This document shows positions 18,442 through 26,792 of a DNA stretch of 64,000 bases, in pieces. The notes under the pieces were generated by a model. It saw only the letters and a program-made list of their open reading frames with translations, searched no databases and had not been told where the DNA came from. The stretch comes from Bradyrhizobium mercantei (GTDB taxonomy: Bacteria > Pseudomonadota > Alphaproteobacteria > Rhizobiales > Xanthobacteraceae), in assembly GCF_001982635.1 (NCBI RefSeq), contig NZ_MKFI01000007.1:372001-436000 (forward strand), written 5' to 3'. Made by a program: the position numbers and the translations under genes. Position 1 is the first letter of the stretch. Each line of letters opens with the position of its first letter.

Positions 18442-19044
18442 ATGTCAAGAGATCCCGCGCGGGCAGAGACGCAGTTCTTCGGTGGACGGGTCTGCCTTGA
18501 CTTCGCGAACACGCTGGACTGGCGCACCTCGGACGATCCGCAGGAGCTGATCCCGGACTATGCGGCGCTGCTGTCCTGGAGCGAACGCCGCGGGACCTTG
18601 CCGCTTGCCGCGACCAGGAAGCTGAAAGCCCGTTCGGCAGGCAGCGAGGCCGCGGCCGCGATGCAGAAGGCATATGAACTGCGCCGCGACATCTGGACCA
18701 TCTCCGACGCGCTGCGCGGCGGCCGTGGCGCGGACCTTCGTCTCGTCAATCAGATGCTGTCAGCGGCGCCGCGGCAACCCGACCTTGTGCGGCAGGATCG
18801 AGCCTATCGCCACGCGCTGGCGGGCAACGACGTGAAGGAGCCGCTGTGGCCGGTGCTGTGGTCGCTGACGGCCGTGCTGGCGTCCGACGACGCAGGGCGC
18901 ATCGGATGCTGCGGGGCCGACGGCTGCGGCTGGTTCTTCGTCGACGAGAGCCCGAACCGGACCCGCAGATGGTGCTCGAGCGAGGTGTGCGGCAATCGCG
19001 AACGCGCGCGGCGTGCCTATGCCAAGCGCAAGGGCTCCACGTGA
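18442..19044 (+). CDS. CGNR zinc-finger protein with ABATE domain
   Basis: 200 aa. The N-terminal ABATE-type domain starts with FFGGRVCLDFANTLDWR, and the C-terminal treble-clef zinc finger has Cys in CCGADGC and WCSSEVCGNR followed by a basic tail. Such proteins are thought to be stress-linked transcription regulators. ATG 18442 follows GAGAGG; a GTG lies one codon upstream. Divergent from azlCD, which it may control. Confidence 0.88.
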   Translation: MSRDPARAETQFFGGRVCLDFANTLDWRTSDDPQELIPDYAALLSWSERRGTLPLAATRKLKARSAGSEAAAAMQKAYELRRDIWTISDALRGGRGADLRLVNQMLSAAPRQPDLVRQDRAYRHALAGNDVKEPLWPVLWSLTAVLASDDAGRIGCCGADGCGWFFVDESPNRTRRWCSSEVCGNRERARRAYAKRKGST

Positions 19045-19063
19045 GTGAGGAACGCCAAGCGGG

Positions 19064-19756
19064 TTAGTTCTGCTCGGTCTTGCGGCCCATATTGGCCTTG
19101 CGGGCGTCGGCGATCACCTGCTCGAACTGATCCATGCTGAGCACGCCCGGCACGCGGTACTTGCCGACGATGAATGACGGCGTGCCGTTGAAGCCGAACG
19201 CCAGCGCCTGCTCGTTGTTGCGCGAAAGGATCGCGTCGATCGCCTTGGCGTTGGCGTCGAGATCCTTTTTCAACCTGTCCATGTCGAGGCCCGCGCCCGA
19301 CAGCAACTCGGCGATGCGCGGCTCGGTGATGCGCGAGTTGACCGAGATCATCGCCTCATGGGCGGCCTCGAACTTGTCCTGGTACTTCGCCGCCAGCGCC
19401 ATCCGCGCCGCGACCTTGGAGACCGGCCCGAGGATCGGCCAGTCCTTCAGCACCAGGCGGACCTTGCCGTCGTCCTGCACCACCTGGCGCAGCTCCGGCG
19501 CGAGCTTGCGGCAATACGGGCAGTTGTAATCGAACCATTCGACGATGGTGATGTCGCCCTTGGCATTGCCGATGACAGGAATATCCGGATCGCGCAGCAC
19601 CTGCTCCTCGGTCAGGACGTTGTCGTCCTCGGCGCGGGCGCCTCCCGCGGCCAGCAGCGCGACCCCGGCGCCGATGAGGCCGAGCGCATCACGGCGGCTG
19701 GCGCGTGCGTTGATCAGGGGCGATGTCGTCAGATGGTTCATAGCTGGCTTTCGCAA
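19064..19756 (-). CDS. DsbA-family thiol:disulfide interchange protein
   Basis: 230 aa, exported. The N-terminus contains a twin-arginine-like stretch (ASRRDALGLIGAGVALLAAG) and ends in GGARA, then a thioredoxin-fold domain with active site CPYC and cis-Pro loop GTPSFIV. The TTG at 19756 is supported by AGGAGG 11 nt upstream; the first ATG, five codons later, is too far from that site. Likely a periplasmic oxidant or isomerase. The gene lies 21 bp downstream of the TauE-like gene and reads the same way. Confidence 0.88.
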   Translation of the reverse strand: MRKPAMNHLTTSPLINARASRRDALGLIGAGVALLAAGGARAEDDNVLTEEQVLRDPDIPVIGNAKGDITIVEWFDYNCPYCRKLAPELRQVVQDDGKVRLVLKDWPILGPVSKVAARMALAAKYQDKFEAAHEAMISVNSRITEPRIAELLSGAGLDMDRLKKDLDANAKAIDAILSRNNEQALAFGFNGTPSFIVGKYRVPGVLSMDQFEQVIADARKANMGRKTEQN

Positions 19757-19777
19757 GGGCTGCTCGCCCTCCTACGT

Positions 19778-20617
19778 TCAGGACACATTGATGTTACGCA
19801 GCAGCATATAGATCGCCACGACGATAATCACAGTCGCAAACACGATATTAAGGGCGCCGCGGCGTTCCGACAGGTGCCGGGCGCTGTTGGTGCCCACCAG
19901 CCCGCCCGCGATGCCGCCGGCCACGAATAGCCCTGCCAGGCCCCACGACACCAGCCCGGACCACGCATAGCTCAGCGCCGTGGTCATGCCAAAGGCCGTG
20001 ACGGCCACCAGCGAGGAACTGACCGCGTTCATGATCGGCATCCCGGTCGCCAGCATCAGGGCCGGAACGATCAGGAAGCCGCCGCCGATGCCGAAGAAGC
20101 CGGACATGGTTCCGGTGGCCAATCCGAGGCCGATGATCGCGGGCATGTTCGACATCGAGATCTTGACGTCGGTCAGCCCGACCCGCGCGCGGGTCTTCAG
20201 CATCAGGCCCGCGATGACAAGCATCACCAGCGAGAACAGCGCGAGCAGCTTCTGCCCCTCCAGCATCTTGCCGAGGATCGAGCCCCCAAAGGCACCGAGC
20301 ATGCCCGAGAGCGCAAAGATCAGCGCGCAGGACCAGATCACCGTGCCGCCGCGGGCGTGGTTGGAGAGGTTGATCGCGGCGTTGGCGGCGACCGCGATCG
20401 CCGAGGTGCCGATCGCGACATGCGGTTCGGGCACACCGACCACATAGACCATCAGCGGCACGGCAAGGATCGACCCGCCGCCGCCGACCAGGCCCAGCGA
20501 AAAGCCGACCAGCATGCCGGACGCCAGCCCGAGCACGCTTTGAGTTGCGGAGAAGACCAAGGGGAACAGACTCGTGTTTGCGGCGGCACCATAGAAGGAT
20601 TTGCTATTCTGCGCCAT
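19778..20617 (-). CDS. TauE/SafE-family membrane permease
   Basis: 279 aa with about eight TM helices and the duplicated family pattern: GFSLGLVGGGGSILAVPL in the first half and GFFGIGGGFLIVPALML in the second. The family exports sulfite or organosulfur compounds, but substrates vary widely. It is followed closely by the DsbA-family gene, so a sulfur or redox link is possible but unproven. Confidence 0.9.
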   Translation of the reverse strand: MAQNSKSFYGAAANTSLFPLVFSATQSVLGLASGMLVGFSLGLVGGGGSILAVPLMVYVVGVPEPHVAIGTSAIAVAANAAINLSNHARGGTVIWSCALIFALSGMLGAFGGSILGKMLEGQKLLALFSLVMLVIAGLMLKTRARVGLTDVKISMSNMPAIIGLGLATGTMSGFFGIGGGFLIVPALMLATGMPIMNAVSSSLVAVTAFGMTTALSYAWSGLVSWGLAGLFVAGGIAGGLVGTNSARHLSERRGALNIVFATVIIVVAIYMLLRNINVS

Positions 20618-20649
20618 GCCAATAGCACAAAACTGCTCTGCAAGCGTGA

Positions 20650-21372
20650 TCAGCGCAGCAAATATGTCACGGCCAGCGGCACCAGCAGGGAGGTGACCAG
20701 CGCGTTCAGGCTCATCGCAATGCCGGCAAAGACGCCGGCGACCTCATCGACCTGGAAGGCCCGCGCGGTGCCGATGCCATGGGCGGCGATGCCGGCGGCA
20801 AAACCGCGGCCGCGGAAGTCGGTAATCCCGGTGAAGTTCATCAGCGGCGTGACGATGATCGCGCCCATGATGCCGGTGAGGATCACCGACACCGCCGTCA
20901 GCGACGGATCGGCATGCAGGGATTCGCTGATGCCCATGGCGACGCCGGCCGTGACGGATTTCGGCGCCAGCGACAGGATGATGTCGCGCGGCAGGCCGAA
21001 AGCCTTTGCCAGCAGCACCACCGAGACGATCGCCGTGAGCGAGCCGACCGCGAGCGCAACCAGCATCGGCAGCACCGCGGCGGCAACCCGTCTGCGGTTC
21101 TCGTAGAGCGGCACCGCGAGCGCGACAGTGGCCGGACCGAGCAGGAAGTGCACGAACTGCGCACCGGCGAAATAGGTGGTGTAGGAGGTGTTGGTCAGCA
21201 GCAGGAACGTGCCGATGATCCACAGCGAATGCAGCACGGGATTGGCGAGCGGATGCCGGCGCGTCTTCAACGACACTGCATCGGTCGCGGCATAGGTCAC
21301 GAGCGTCACCGTCAGCCAGAGCAGCGGCGACTGCGAGAGGTAGACCCAGAGCGAGAACGGATTGTCGCTCAC
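20650..21372 (-). CDS. lrgB: LrgB-family membrane protein
   Basis: 240 aa polytopic protein. The conserved stretch SLAPKSVTAGVAMGISES and the later GIAAHGIGTARAFQ are signatures of LrgB/CidB (YohK). It starts with GTG overlapping the lrgA stop (GTGA), so translation is coupled. LrgAB/CidAB pairs act in cell lysis control or in glycolate and pyruvate transport; which applies here cannot be told. Confidence 0.9.
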   Translation of the reverse strand: MSDNPFSLWVYLSQSPLLWLTVTLVTYAATDAVSLKTRRHPLANPVLHSLWIIGTFLLLTNTSYTTYFAGAQFVHFLLGPATVALAVPLYENRRRVAAAVLPMLVALAVGSLTAIVSVVLLAKAFGLPRDIILSLAPKSVTAGVAMGISESLHADPSLTAVSVILTGIMGAIIVTPLMNFTGITDFRGRGFAAGIAAHGIGTARAFQVDEVAGVFAGIAMSLNALVTSLLVPLAVTYLLR

Positions 21373-21755
21373 GGTGTCTCGTCCTCGCGCGAAAAGAGAC
21401 TGCTCGCCGCAACGAAGGTCGCGACCGTCGCCAGCAGCGTGACGATGACCGAGACCGCGAGGATCACCAGGATCGCCGTGCCGTGCTCGGCGAGCAGATC
21501 GAGCTTCTGCACCACGCCGACGCCGGCCGGAATGAACAGCAGCGAGAGATTGGCGAGCATGACGCGGCTTGCGCTTTCGACGCCGTCATTGCCGAGCGGC
21601 CCGCGCGCCAGCGCGGGATATCGGTCACGCGCCAAGAGCAGCAACAGCAGGAGCACGAGGCCAACCACCGGACCCGGCACCGGCACGGCGAGCGCGCGCA
21701 CGGCAACCTCACCGACGAGCTGACAGAGCAGGATCAGGCTGAGGCTGGCAATCAT
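21369..21755 (-). CDS. lrgA: CidA/LrgA-family membrane protein
   Basis: 128 aa with four TM helices, holin-like. The pattern PVPGPVVGLVLLLLLL and LLFIPAGVGVV is typical of the family. It forms an operon with lrgB through a 4-nt overlap. Partner and function as for LrgB. Confidence 0.9.
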   Translation of the reverse strand: MIASLSLILLCQLVGEVAVRALAVPVPGPVVGLVLLLLLLLARDRYPALARGPLGNDGVESASRVMLANLSLLFIPAGVGVVQKLDLLAEHGTAILVILAVSVIVTLLATVATFVAASSLFSREDETP

Positions 21756-21865
21756 GACAGGGCGCTCACGCGATACATGCGCCTATCAGGTCGCCGGGGC
21801 GGTGGCTTGTCAATGCGCGGGTCTCAAGGGGATGCGCAGATATCGTGCGCCGCTGCTCTCAGGTC

Positions 21866-21967
21866 CGTCATGCTGAGGAGCCGCGTAGCGGCGTCTCGAA
21901 GCATGAACGGCCAAGCCGGCGGCCGTACATCCTTCGAGGCTCGCTCCGCTCGCACCTCAGGATGACG
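21866..21967. repeat. Intergenic palindromic repeat, family A copy 2
   Basis: Starts gtcatgctgaggagccgcgt and ends cctcaggatgacgg, with an inner inverted part around ggccaagccggcggcc. Related to copies at 14237 and 25978. It fills most of the gap between lrgA and a thioesterase gene. Confidence 0.75.
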
Positions 21968-21985
21968 GAGATGAAGTTTTGTTCT

Positions 21986-22432
21986 CTACCCCTCCCGCCT
22001 TTGCAGCGCCATCAGTGTCCCGCTCATGGTCGCGACCAGGGTTTCGACGCCGTCCTGCACCGCGTAGGCGCGGCCGTCGCAGACCGTCAGCGTGCGGCCG
22101 GGCTTGACCACGACGCCGCGGAACAGGAACCGCTCGCCGCGGGCCGGCGCCAGCAAATTGGTCTTGAACTCCACGGTGAGGATGTCGGAGCCTTCAGGCA
22201 TCAGCGTGAAGGCGGCAATCCCGCAGGCATTGTCGAGACCCGCGGTGATGATTCCGGCATGCACGAAGCCGTTCTGCTGGCAGAACTCCGGCGCGTAGGG
22301 CATCGCGAGATCGACCTCGCCCGGTTCCATGCGCGCGATCGAGATGCCAAGCGTCTGCATCGCGCGCTGGCGCGCGAACGTCTCGGTGGCGACCGCGCGG
22401 TAGTTAGGATTCTTCGGCTCGAAACAGGGCAT
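21986..22432 (-). CDS. PaaI-type hotdog thioesterase
   Basis: 148 aa, hotdog fold. The sequence NGFVHAGIITAGLDNACGIA matches the PaaI group, in which the Asp in this helix takes part in hydrolysis of acyl-CoA. It starts 5 nt after the stop of another thioesterase gene, so the two are cotranscribed and probably share a repressor, the divergent TetR. Confidence 0.88.
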   Translation of the reverse strand: MPCFEPKNPNYRAVATETFARQRAMQTLGISIARMEPGEVDLAMPYAPEFCQQNGFVHAGIITAGLDNACGIAAFTLMPEGSDILTVEFKTNLLAPARGERFLFRGVVVKPGRTLTVCDGRAYAVQDGVETLVATMSGTLMALQRREG

Positions 22433-22437
22433 CGCGG

Positions 22438-22872
22438 TCACGCGCTCACGGGGTCTGACGGCACGAGATGCGGCATCGCCGCGTAGCGGATCGCGGGCGC
22501 AAACGGCGCCGCCTTGCGCGCGGCGCGATCGATATGCACGGCTGCGATCTCGCAGGTCGCCGCGATCTCGCCGGTCTCGGCGTTGCGCATCTCGTGCAGG
22601 ATCCGGATCGATTTGTCGCGGAATTCGACCAGCCGGCTCTTGACCTCGACGAGGTCGCCGGCGAGCAGTTCGCGCTTGTAGGAGATGTTCTGCTGCACGG
22701 CGGCCATGCCGCGGCCGGACTCGCGCAGATAGCTCGGCGTCAGGCCGAGCCGCGCGAACATGTTCCAGCTCGCCTCGTCGAACTTGCCGACATACCACAT
22801 GACGTTCATGTGGCCGATGTGGTCGCAGTGCCAGGGATAGACCGTGCCGCGATAGGTCGCCTCGCCCTCCAT
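22438..22872 (-). CDS. 4HBT/YbgC-type acyl-CoA thioesterase
   Basis: 144 aa. The N-terminal WHCDHIGHMNVMWYVGKFDE is the 4-hydroxybenzoyl-CoA thioesterase pattern with the catalytic Asp. Start 22872 was chosen because GGAGGG lies 4 nt upstream; the frame is open for 19 more codons, across one of the operators. First gene of the thioesterase operon under the two palindromes at 22891-22945. Confidence 0.88.
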   Translation of the reverse strand: MEGEATYRGTVYPWHCDHIGHMNVMWYVGKFDEASWNMFARLGLTPSYLRESGRGMAAVQQNISYKRELLAGDLVEVKSRLVEFRDKSIRILHEMRNAETGEIAATCEIAAVHIDRAARKAAPFAPAIRYAAMPHLVPSDPVSA

Positions 22873-22890
22873 CGTACCCTCCGTCGATTT

Positions 22891-22945
22891 TTGATACGGT
22901 AGCGTATCAAGGACGAAGCAGGCTAGCAATACGGTACCGTATCAA
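22891..22945. promoter_or_regulatory. Two TetR-type operators between thioesterase operon and tetR
   Basis: Site 1, 22891-22910, has arms TTGATACG and CGTATCAA around GTAG. Site 2, 22929-22942, is the perfect palindrome ATACGGTACCGTAT with CAA to its right. Both share the half-site TACSGTATCAA and their centres are 35 bp apart. They lie in the only control space of the divergent genes. Binding by the adjacent TetR protein is inferred from position. Confidence 0.75.
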
Positions 22946-22974
22946 GATCGCGCATAAGGGTCCGCGGAGATCAC

Positions 22975-23532
22975 ATGACTGAAAGCAAGGGCGACGTCTG
23001 GGTCGCGGCCGGATTCGCCGAACTCGCGCATAGCGGCGTCGACGGCGTGCGGGTCGAGGTGCTGGCGAAGAATCTCGGCGTCACCAAGGGCGGCTTCTAC
23101 CGCCGCTTCAAGGATCGCGCCGCGCTGCTCGAGGCCATGCTGATGCGCTGGCGCGACGGCCGTATCGCGTCGATCGAGAAGCAGACCGCGCTCGACGGCG
23201 CCAGCGCGCGCGAGCGGCTGAAGGCGATCATCACGCTCTATTCGGAACGCATGAACACCGAGGCGATGGCGGTCGAGCTCGCGATCCGGCAATGGGCGCG
23301 CACCGACGAGGCCGCGGCGGCCGCCGCTGCGAGCGTCGATGCCGCGCGGCTGAAACAGGTCGGCCAGCTCTACCGCGCCACCGGGCTGCCGACCGACGAG
23401 GCCGATGCGCAGGCCTTCCTGTTCTACTGCTTCATCTTCGGCCAGAGCCTCTTGTTTCTCGAACGCGGCCCGCGCAAGCGCGCGCAACTGCTGGCGCAGT
23501 CGGCAGATAAGCTATTGGCGGAAAGCCCGTAG
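22975..23532 (+). CDS. TetR-family transcriptional regulator
   Basis: 185 aa. The N-terminal HTH is VEVLAKNLGVTKGGFYRRF, followed by a helical ligand domain. Divergent from two thioesterase genes with two matching palindromes between them, so it most likely represses that operon and itself, with an acyl-CoA or related molecule as possible inducer. Confidence 0.9.
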   Translation: MTESKGDVWVAAGFAELAHSGVDGVRVEVLAKNLGVTKGGFYRRFKDRAALLEAMLMRWRDGRIASIEKQTALDGASARERLKAIITLYSERMNTEAMAVELAIRQWARTDEAAAAAAASVDAARLKQVGQLYRATGLPTDEADAQAFLFYCFIFGQSLLFLERGPRKRAQLLAQSADKLLAESP

Positions 23533-23602
23533 AGCTTCGGCCCAAACAAAAGCGGTCGGCTTGCGCCGGCCGCTCTCCTCGAACGTCCGTTCAGGTAAGG
23601 AC

Positions 23603-24094
23603 TCAGGCGCCCTTCAGACGCTTGTTGCATTCGCTGTAATAGCCGCCGCCCTTCTGGATCCACTTCAGGCCGCCATTGCCGCCGGTGGTCTTGTTGGCGT
23701 TGTACTGGTCGAGGCAGCTGTGCATGCGCTGCTTGCCCTCGGTTTCCTTGGCATATTTGGGATCGACCGCATTCGGAAACACGGCGGGTCCAGCCGGCAT
23801 CGCCGGTGCCGCGGCGGGAGCGGCTTCCTTCTTGGCCTCCTTCGGCGCGGCCGGAGCGGGCGCGGCGGCAGCGGGCGGCGGAGCGGCAGGCGCCGCAGCC
23901 GGCGTCGCGTCGGCGCCGCATTGCGCCTTGCGGAAATCATTCCACTTCTGGCCGCCGAGGGTGCCGGCCGACTTGGCCGCCTGATACTTGGCGCTGCATT
24001 CCTGCGCGGTCAGGGCCTGCGCCGGCGCGCTCGCCGCAAAGGCTGCAAAGCCCGACACCGCAATCACGCACAACAATCTGGTCTGAATGGTCAT
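23603..24094 (-). CDS. Exported Ala/Pro-rich hypothetical protein with Cys pairs
   Basis: 163 aa. Signal peptide residues 1-27 (FAAFAASAPAQA). A short N-terminal module TAQECSAKYQAAKSAG ends in FRKAQC, then a low-complexity Ala/Pro linker, and a second module with MHSCLDQYNANK and YYSECNKRLKG. The four Cys could form two disulfides in the periplasm. The start at 24094 gives a clean signal peptide. Function unknown. Confidence 0.7.
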   Translation of the reverse strand: MTIQTRLLCVIAVSGFAAFAASAPAQALTAQECSAKYQAAKSAGTLGGQKWNDFRKAQCGADATPAAAPAAPPPAAAAPAPAAPKEAKKEAAPAAAPAMPAGPAVFPNAVDPKYAKETEGKQRMHSCLDQYNANKTTGGNGGLKWIQKGGGYYSECNKRLKGA

Positions 24095-24315
24095 CCCTGG
24101 TCTCCCGTCATCCCTAAATTCCCGTCCCTGGTTTCCATTCCTGGTTTCCCTGGGGGGCATTGGCGTAAGACCATTATCCTAGCGCAACCCCGACTTGCGA
24201 CAACGTGCGGGCGCGCCCGCGCGTGAAAATATTGTGGCGGCGGGACCGCCGCATGTTCATCCACGGTTCAGCATCGCCGCGCGACGTTTCGGCCTCCTTT
24301 CCTCAGAGGTGCCCC

Positions 24316-24597
24316 ATGATGAAGATTTCCTCCCTTGCGACCGTGACCGCCCTTGCCTCCGCGCTGCTGATCGGCGGTGCCTTCGCGCAGACCGCCGCGC
24401 CCGCCGCCAAGGACGCTGCTCCGAAGGCCGACGCGAAGATGGCCAAGGAAGCCAAGCCGCGCACCGCCGAGTCGCTGGAGTGCTCGAAGGAAGCCGATGC
24501 CAAGGGCCTGCACGGCAAGGAGCGCAAGAAATTCCGCTCCGAGTGCAAGAAGAACGCGGCGGGCGGTGCCGCTGCCGCGCCCGCGGCGACGAAGTAA
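24316..24597 (+). CDS. PsiF-repeat small exported protein
   Basis: 93 aa. Signal peptide ending in GGAFAQ, an Ala/Lys-rich linker, then one PsiF-type unit ECSKEADAKGLHGKER followed by KKFRSECKK with two Cys. PsiF proteins are phosphate-starvation-inducible in enterobacteria; the function is unknown. AGAGG precedes the ATG by 7 nt. The repeat unit resembles the C-terminal Cys module of the neighbouring exported protein in length only. Confidence 0.75.
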   Translation: MMKISSLATVTALASALLIGGAFAQTAAPAAKDAAPKADAKMAKEAKPRTAESLECSKEADAKGLHGKERKKFRSECKKNAAGGAAAAPAATK

Positions 24598-24605
24598 ATC
24601 GCGAA

Positions 24606-24793
24606 CGCTGCCACCCTCCCCTGGAGGGGGAGGGTCGGCACACGTTGAGCACAGCGAAACGTGTGTCGGGGTGGGGTGATCTCTCAACACGGGCAGCTCC
24701 CGACAGGAGAGACCGTCACCCCATCCCGCCTCGCATTGCGCTTCGCTTCATGCGAAGCGACCCTCCCCTCCAGGGGAGGGTGAAGGAGGATTC
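24606..24793. repeat. Long palindromic intergenic repeat, family B copy 1
   Basis: It opens with gctgccaccctcccctggag and closes with cctccaggggagggtg, about 185 bp, with an inner inverted pair around ggtggggtgatctctcaac and gagagaccgtcacccc. A second copy is at 55594-55790. No gene within. Confidence 0.75.
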
Positions 24794-24868
24794 CCCCGAG
24801 TATTCCGGCGCAATGCTGCAATCGCGAGATGCAATTGTCCCGTGGTTGCGAATTTGCCATAAGGCGGC

Positions 24869-25954
24869 GTGACCCTGATCCGCGCTTCGATGGCAACAGC
24901 CATTCCCGACCGCAGCAAAGTTCTGAACGGGCTCGAGACTCTCGTCATCGGCGCCGGCGGCGGCCTGCTGTTTTTATGGGCAGGATTGCCGGGCGGTCTG
25001 ATCTCCGGAGCGATGTGCGCGGTTGGGATCGCCGCACTGGCCGGACGGCCGCTCGCGGTGCCGCCGGTGCTGACGCAATCGGTGCTGCTGCTGCTCGGCA
25101 TTTCCCTGGGCTCGCTGATGTCGCAGCAATTGCTGCAGCACATGAGTTCCTATCCGCTCACCATCGGCCTGTTGGCGCTGGCGACCTTCTGCTCGACCTT
25201 CGGATCGAGCCTCTATCTGCAGCGCGTGCACGGCTGGGACCAGACCTCGGCCTTCCTCGCCGGCAGCCCCGGCGCGCTGTCGCAGATCACGATCCTCGCC
25301 GCGGAAAAGGGTGCCGACGTCGCCGCGATCGCCGTGGTGCAGACCATGCGCGTCATCATCCTGACCGCGGCGCTGCCGCTGGTGCTGGCGCTGACCGGGG
25401 TGACGCACGCCGCGCCGCCGCCCTTGCCGACCACGGTCGCCTCGCCGTTCGGCCTCATTGCCCTGATCGCGCTGTCGATCGGCGTCTCGCTGCTGCTGCG
25501 CTGGATCAAATTTCCCGCAAGCTGGATGTTCGGCGCGATGCTCGCCTCCAGCCTGCTGCATGGCTCGGGCCTGGTCGATGGCGGCCTGCCGCCCTGGCTG
25601 CGCAATATCGCGCTGGTCGGCATCGGCGCCATTATCGGCACCCGCTTTGCGCGGATGAAGACTTCGACCCTGCTCAGCCACGTCAATGCCGGGCTCGGCT
25701 CGTTTGCGATCGCGATCGTAATCTCCGCCGTGTTCGTCGCGGTGATCGGCTTCACCACCCATGTCCGGCTCGCCGACGTCGTGGTCGCCTTCGCGCCCGG
25801 CGCGATGGACGCGATGCTGGCGCTGGCGCTGACGCTGCACATCGACCCGATCTTCGTCGGCGCGCATCATCTGTCGCGCTTCCTGTTCGTCACCATCTCG
25901 ACGCCGGGCATCATCCATCTGTTCGGTCGTCCCCAGGACGACGTCGACGATTAA
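24869..25954 (+). CDS. AbrB-family integral membrane protein (putative regulator/transporter)
   Basis: 361 aa with about ten TM helices arranged as a duplication: LPGGLISGAMCAVGIAAL in the first half and FPASWMFGAMLASSLLHG in the second. This is the membrane AbrB duplication family (AbrB/Gdx-like, often misnamed ammonia monooxygenase), unrelated to the DNA-binding AbrB. The start is uncertain: GTG 24869 follows AAGG, ATG 24890 is in frame. Function unknown. Confidence 0.82.
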   Translation: MTLIRASMATAIPDRSKVLNGLETLVIGAGGGLLFLWAGLPGGLISGAMCAVGIAALAGRPLAVPPVLTQSVLLLLGISLGSLMSQQLLQHMSSYPLTIGLLALATFCSTFGSSLYLQRVHGWDQTSAFLAGSPGALSQITILAAEKGADVAAIAVVQTMRVIILTAALPLVLALTGVTHAAPPPLPTTVASPFGLIALIALSIGVSLLLRWIKFPASWMFGAMLASSLLHGSGLVDGGLPPWLRNIALVGIGAIIGTRFARMKTSTLLSHVNAGLGSFAIAIVISAVFVAVIGFTTHVRLADVVVAFAPGAMDAMLALALTLHIDPIFVGAHHLSRFLFVTISTPGIIHLFGRPQDDVDD

Positions 25955-25977
25955 TTAAGTGCGGCGCACCTGCCAGT

Positions 25978-26084
25978 CCCGTCATCCTGAGGTGCGAGCT
26001 CTTGCGAGCCTCGAAGGATGAACGGCCCGGCCGGTGCCCGTGCATGCTTCGAGACGGCCGCTACGCGGCCTCCTCGGCATGACG
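25978..26084. repeat. Intergenic palindromic repeat, family A copy 3
   Basis: Starts cccgtcatcctgaggtgcga and ends ggcctcctcggcatgacgg. Outer parts match the copies at 14237 and 21866 with a different inner sequence. It lies between the convergent ends of the AbrB-type gene and dsbB. Confidence 0.7.
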
Positions 26085-26109
26085 GATCACCGGAAGCCGT
26101 GTTTCGACC

Positions 26110-26682
26110 TCAGGCCTTCGCGACCTTCACCATGCCCCAGCCGGCGATCGCGGCCATCAGCAGCGAGATCAGCACGTTGTAGCCGGCGAGCGAGATGCCG
26201 AGGAAGCGCCACTGCACCTCGTCGCAGCGAACCACCTTGACCTTGTCGAGCTGGTCCAGCAGCGAGCCGGCCTTGCCGAAATCCACCAGCGGGCCGGTGC
26301 AATCGGTCGGCCCCGGCCAGAAGCCCCATTCGACGCCGGCGTGATAGGCGCCGAGCCCGGCATTGGCGAGCGCGGCGAGGCCGAGGATCGCTAGCCCCGC
26401 GAGCAGCACCGGACGCGCCGCGCCGCGGGCGGCTGCGAGCGCGACCACGGCACCGAGCGGGACCGCGAGGTAGTAGGCATAGCGCTGCTCGAGGCAGAGC
26501 GGACAGGGCATGATCTCCAGCACGAGCTGGAAGAACCAGGCGCCGGCCAAGGTCGCGGCCGCGATCACCGCGATCGCCAGAGCCGAGGTCAGCGCCGGAT
26601 TGCCGGCGGCGGAAGCATCCGACGGATGGGCGGTGGCGGTCGTCACGGCGGTCCTCCTGCGAGCATCGTCCGGGAGGGTCAT
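26110..26682 (-). CDS. dsbB: Disulfide bond formation protein B
   Basis: 190 aa, four TM helices. It reoxidises DsbA and passes electrons to quinone. The first Cys pair is in MPCPLCLEQRY, the second pair in PTDCTG and VVRCDEVQW, as in DsbB. The ATG at 26682 gives a 30-residue cytoplasmic lead before TM1. The divergent control region to its right is the left copy of the duplicated tRNA-Leu upstream sequence. Confidence 0.92.
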   Translation of the reverse strand: MTLPDDARRRTAVTTATAHPSDASAAGNPALTSALAIAVIAAATLAGAWFFQLVLEIMPCPLCLEQRYAYYLAVPLGAVVALAAARGAARPVLLAGLAILGLAALANAGLGAYHAGVEWGFWPGPTDCTGPLVDFGKAGSLLDQLDKVKVVRCDEVQWRFLGISLAGYNVLISLLMAAIAGWGMVKVAKA

Positions 26683-26700
26683 GGCCCTGCTCCATACTCG

Positions 26701-26790
26701 ATCCGGGTGGTATCGCGCGAAAATACCGCTGTCGAGACGCAGGACAATCACATCCGCGCGGGTTGACCGTGACGAACTATCGTCCGCCGC
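26701..26790. repeat. Left copy of duplicated tRNA-Leu upstream region
   Basis: About 90 bp matching 27640-27738 (distance 939 bp), roughly three quarters identical by eye, with an identical core CGCGCGGGTTGACCGTGACG and an identical right part GTCCGCCGCGCT. The promoter-like part is shortened: nine bases instead of sixteen separate TTGACC from TATCGT. It ends at the stop codon of the Imm11-like gene. Confidence 0.75.
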
Positions 26791-26792
26791 GC

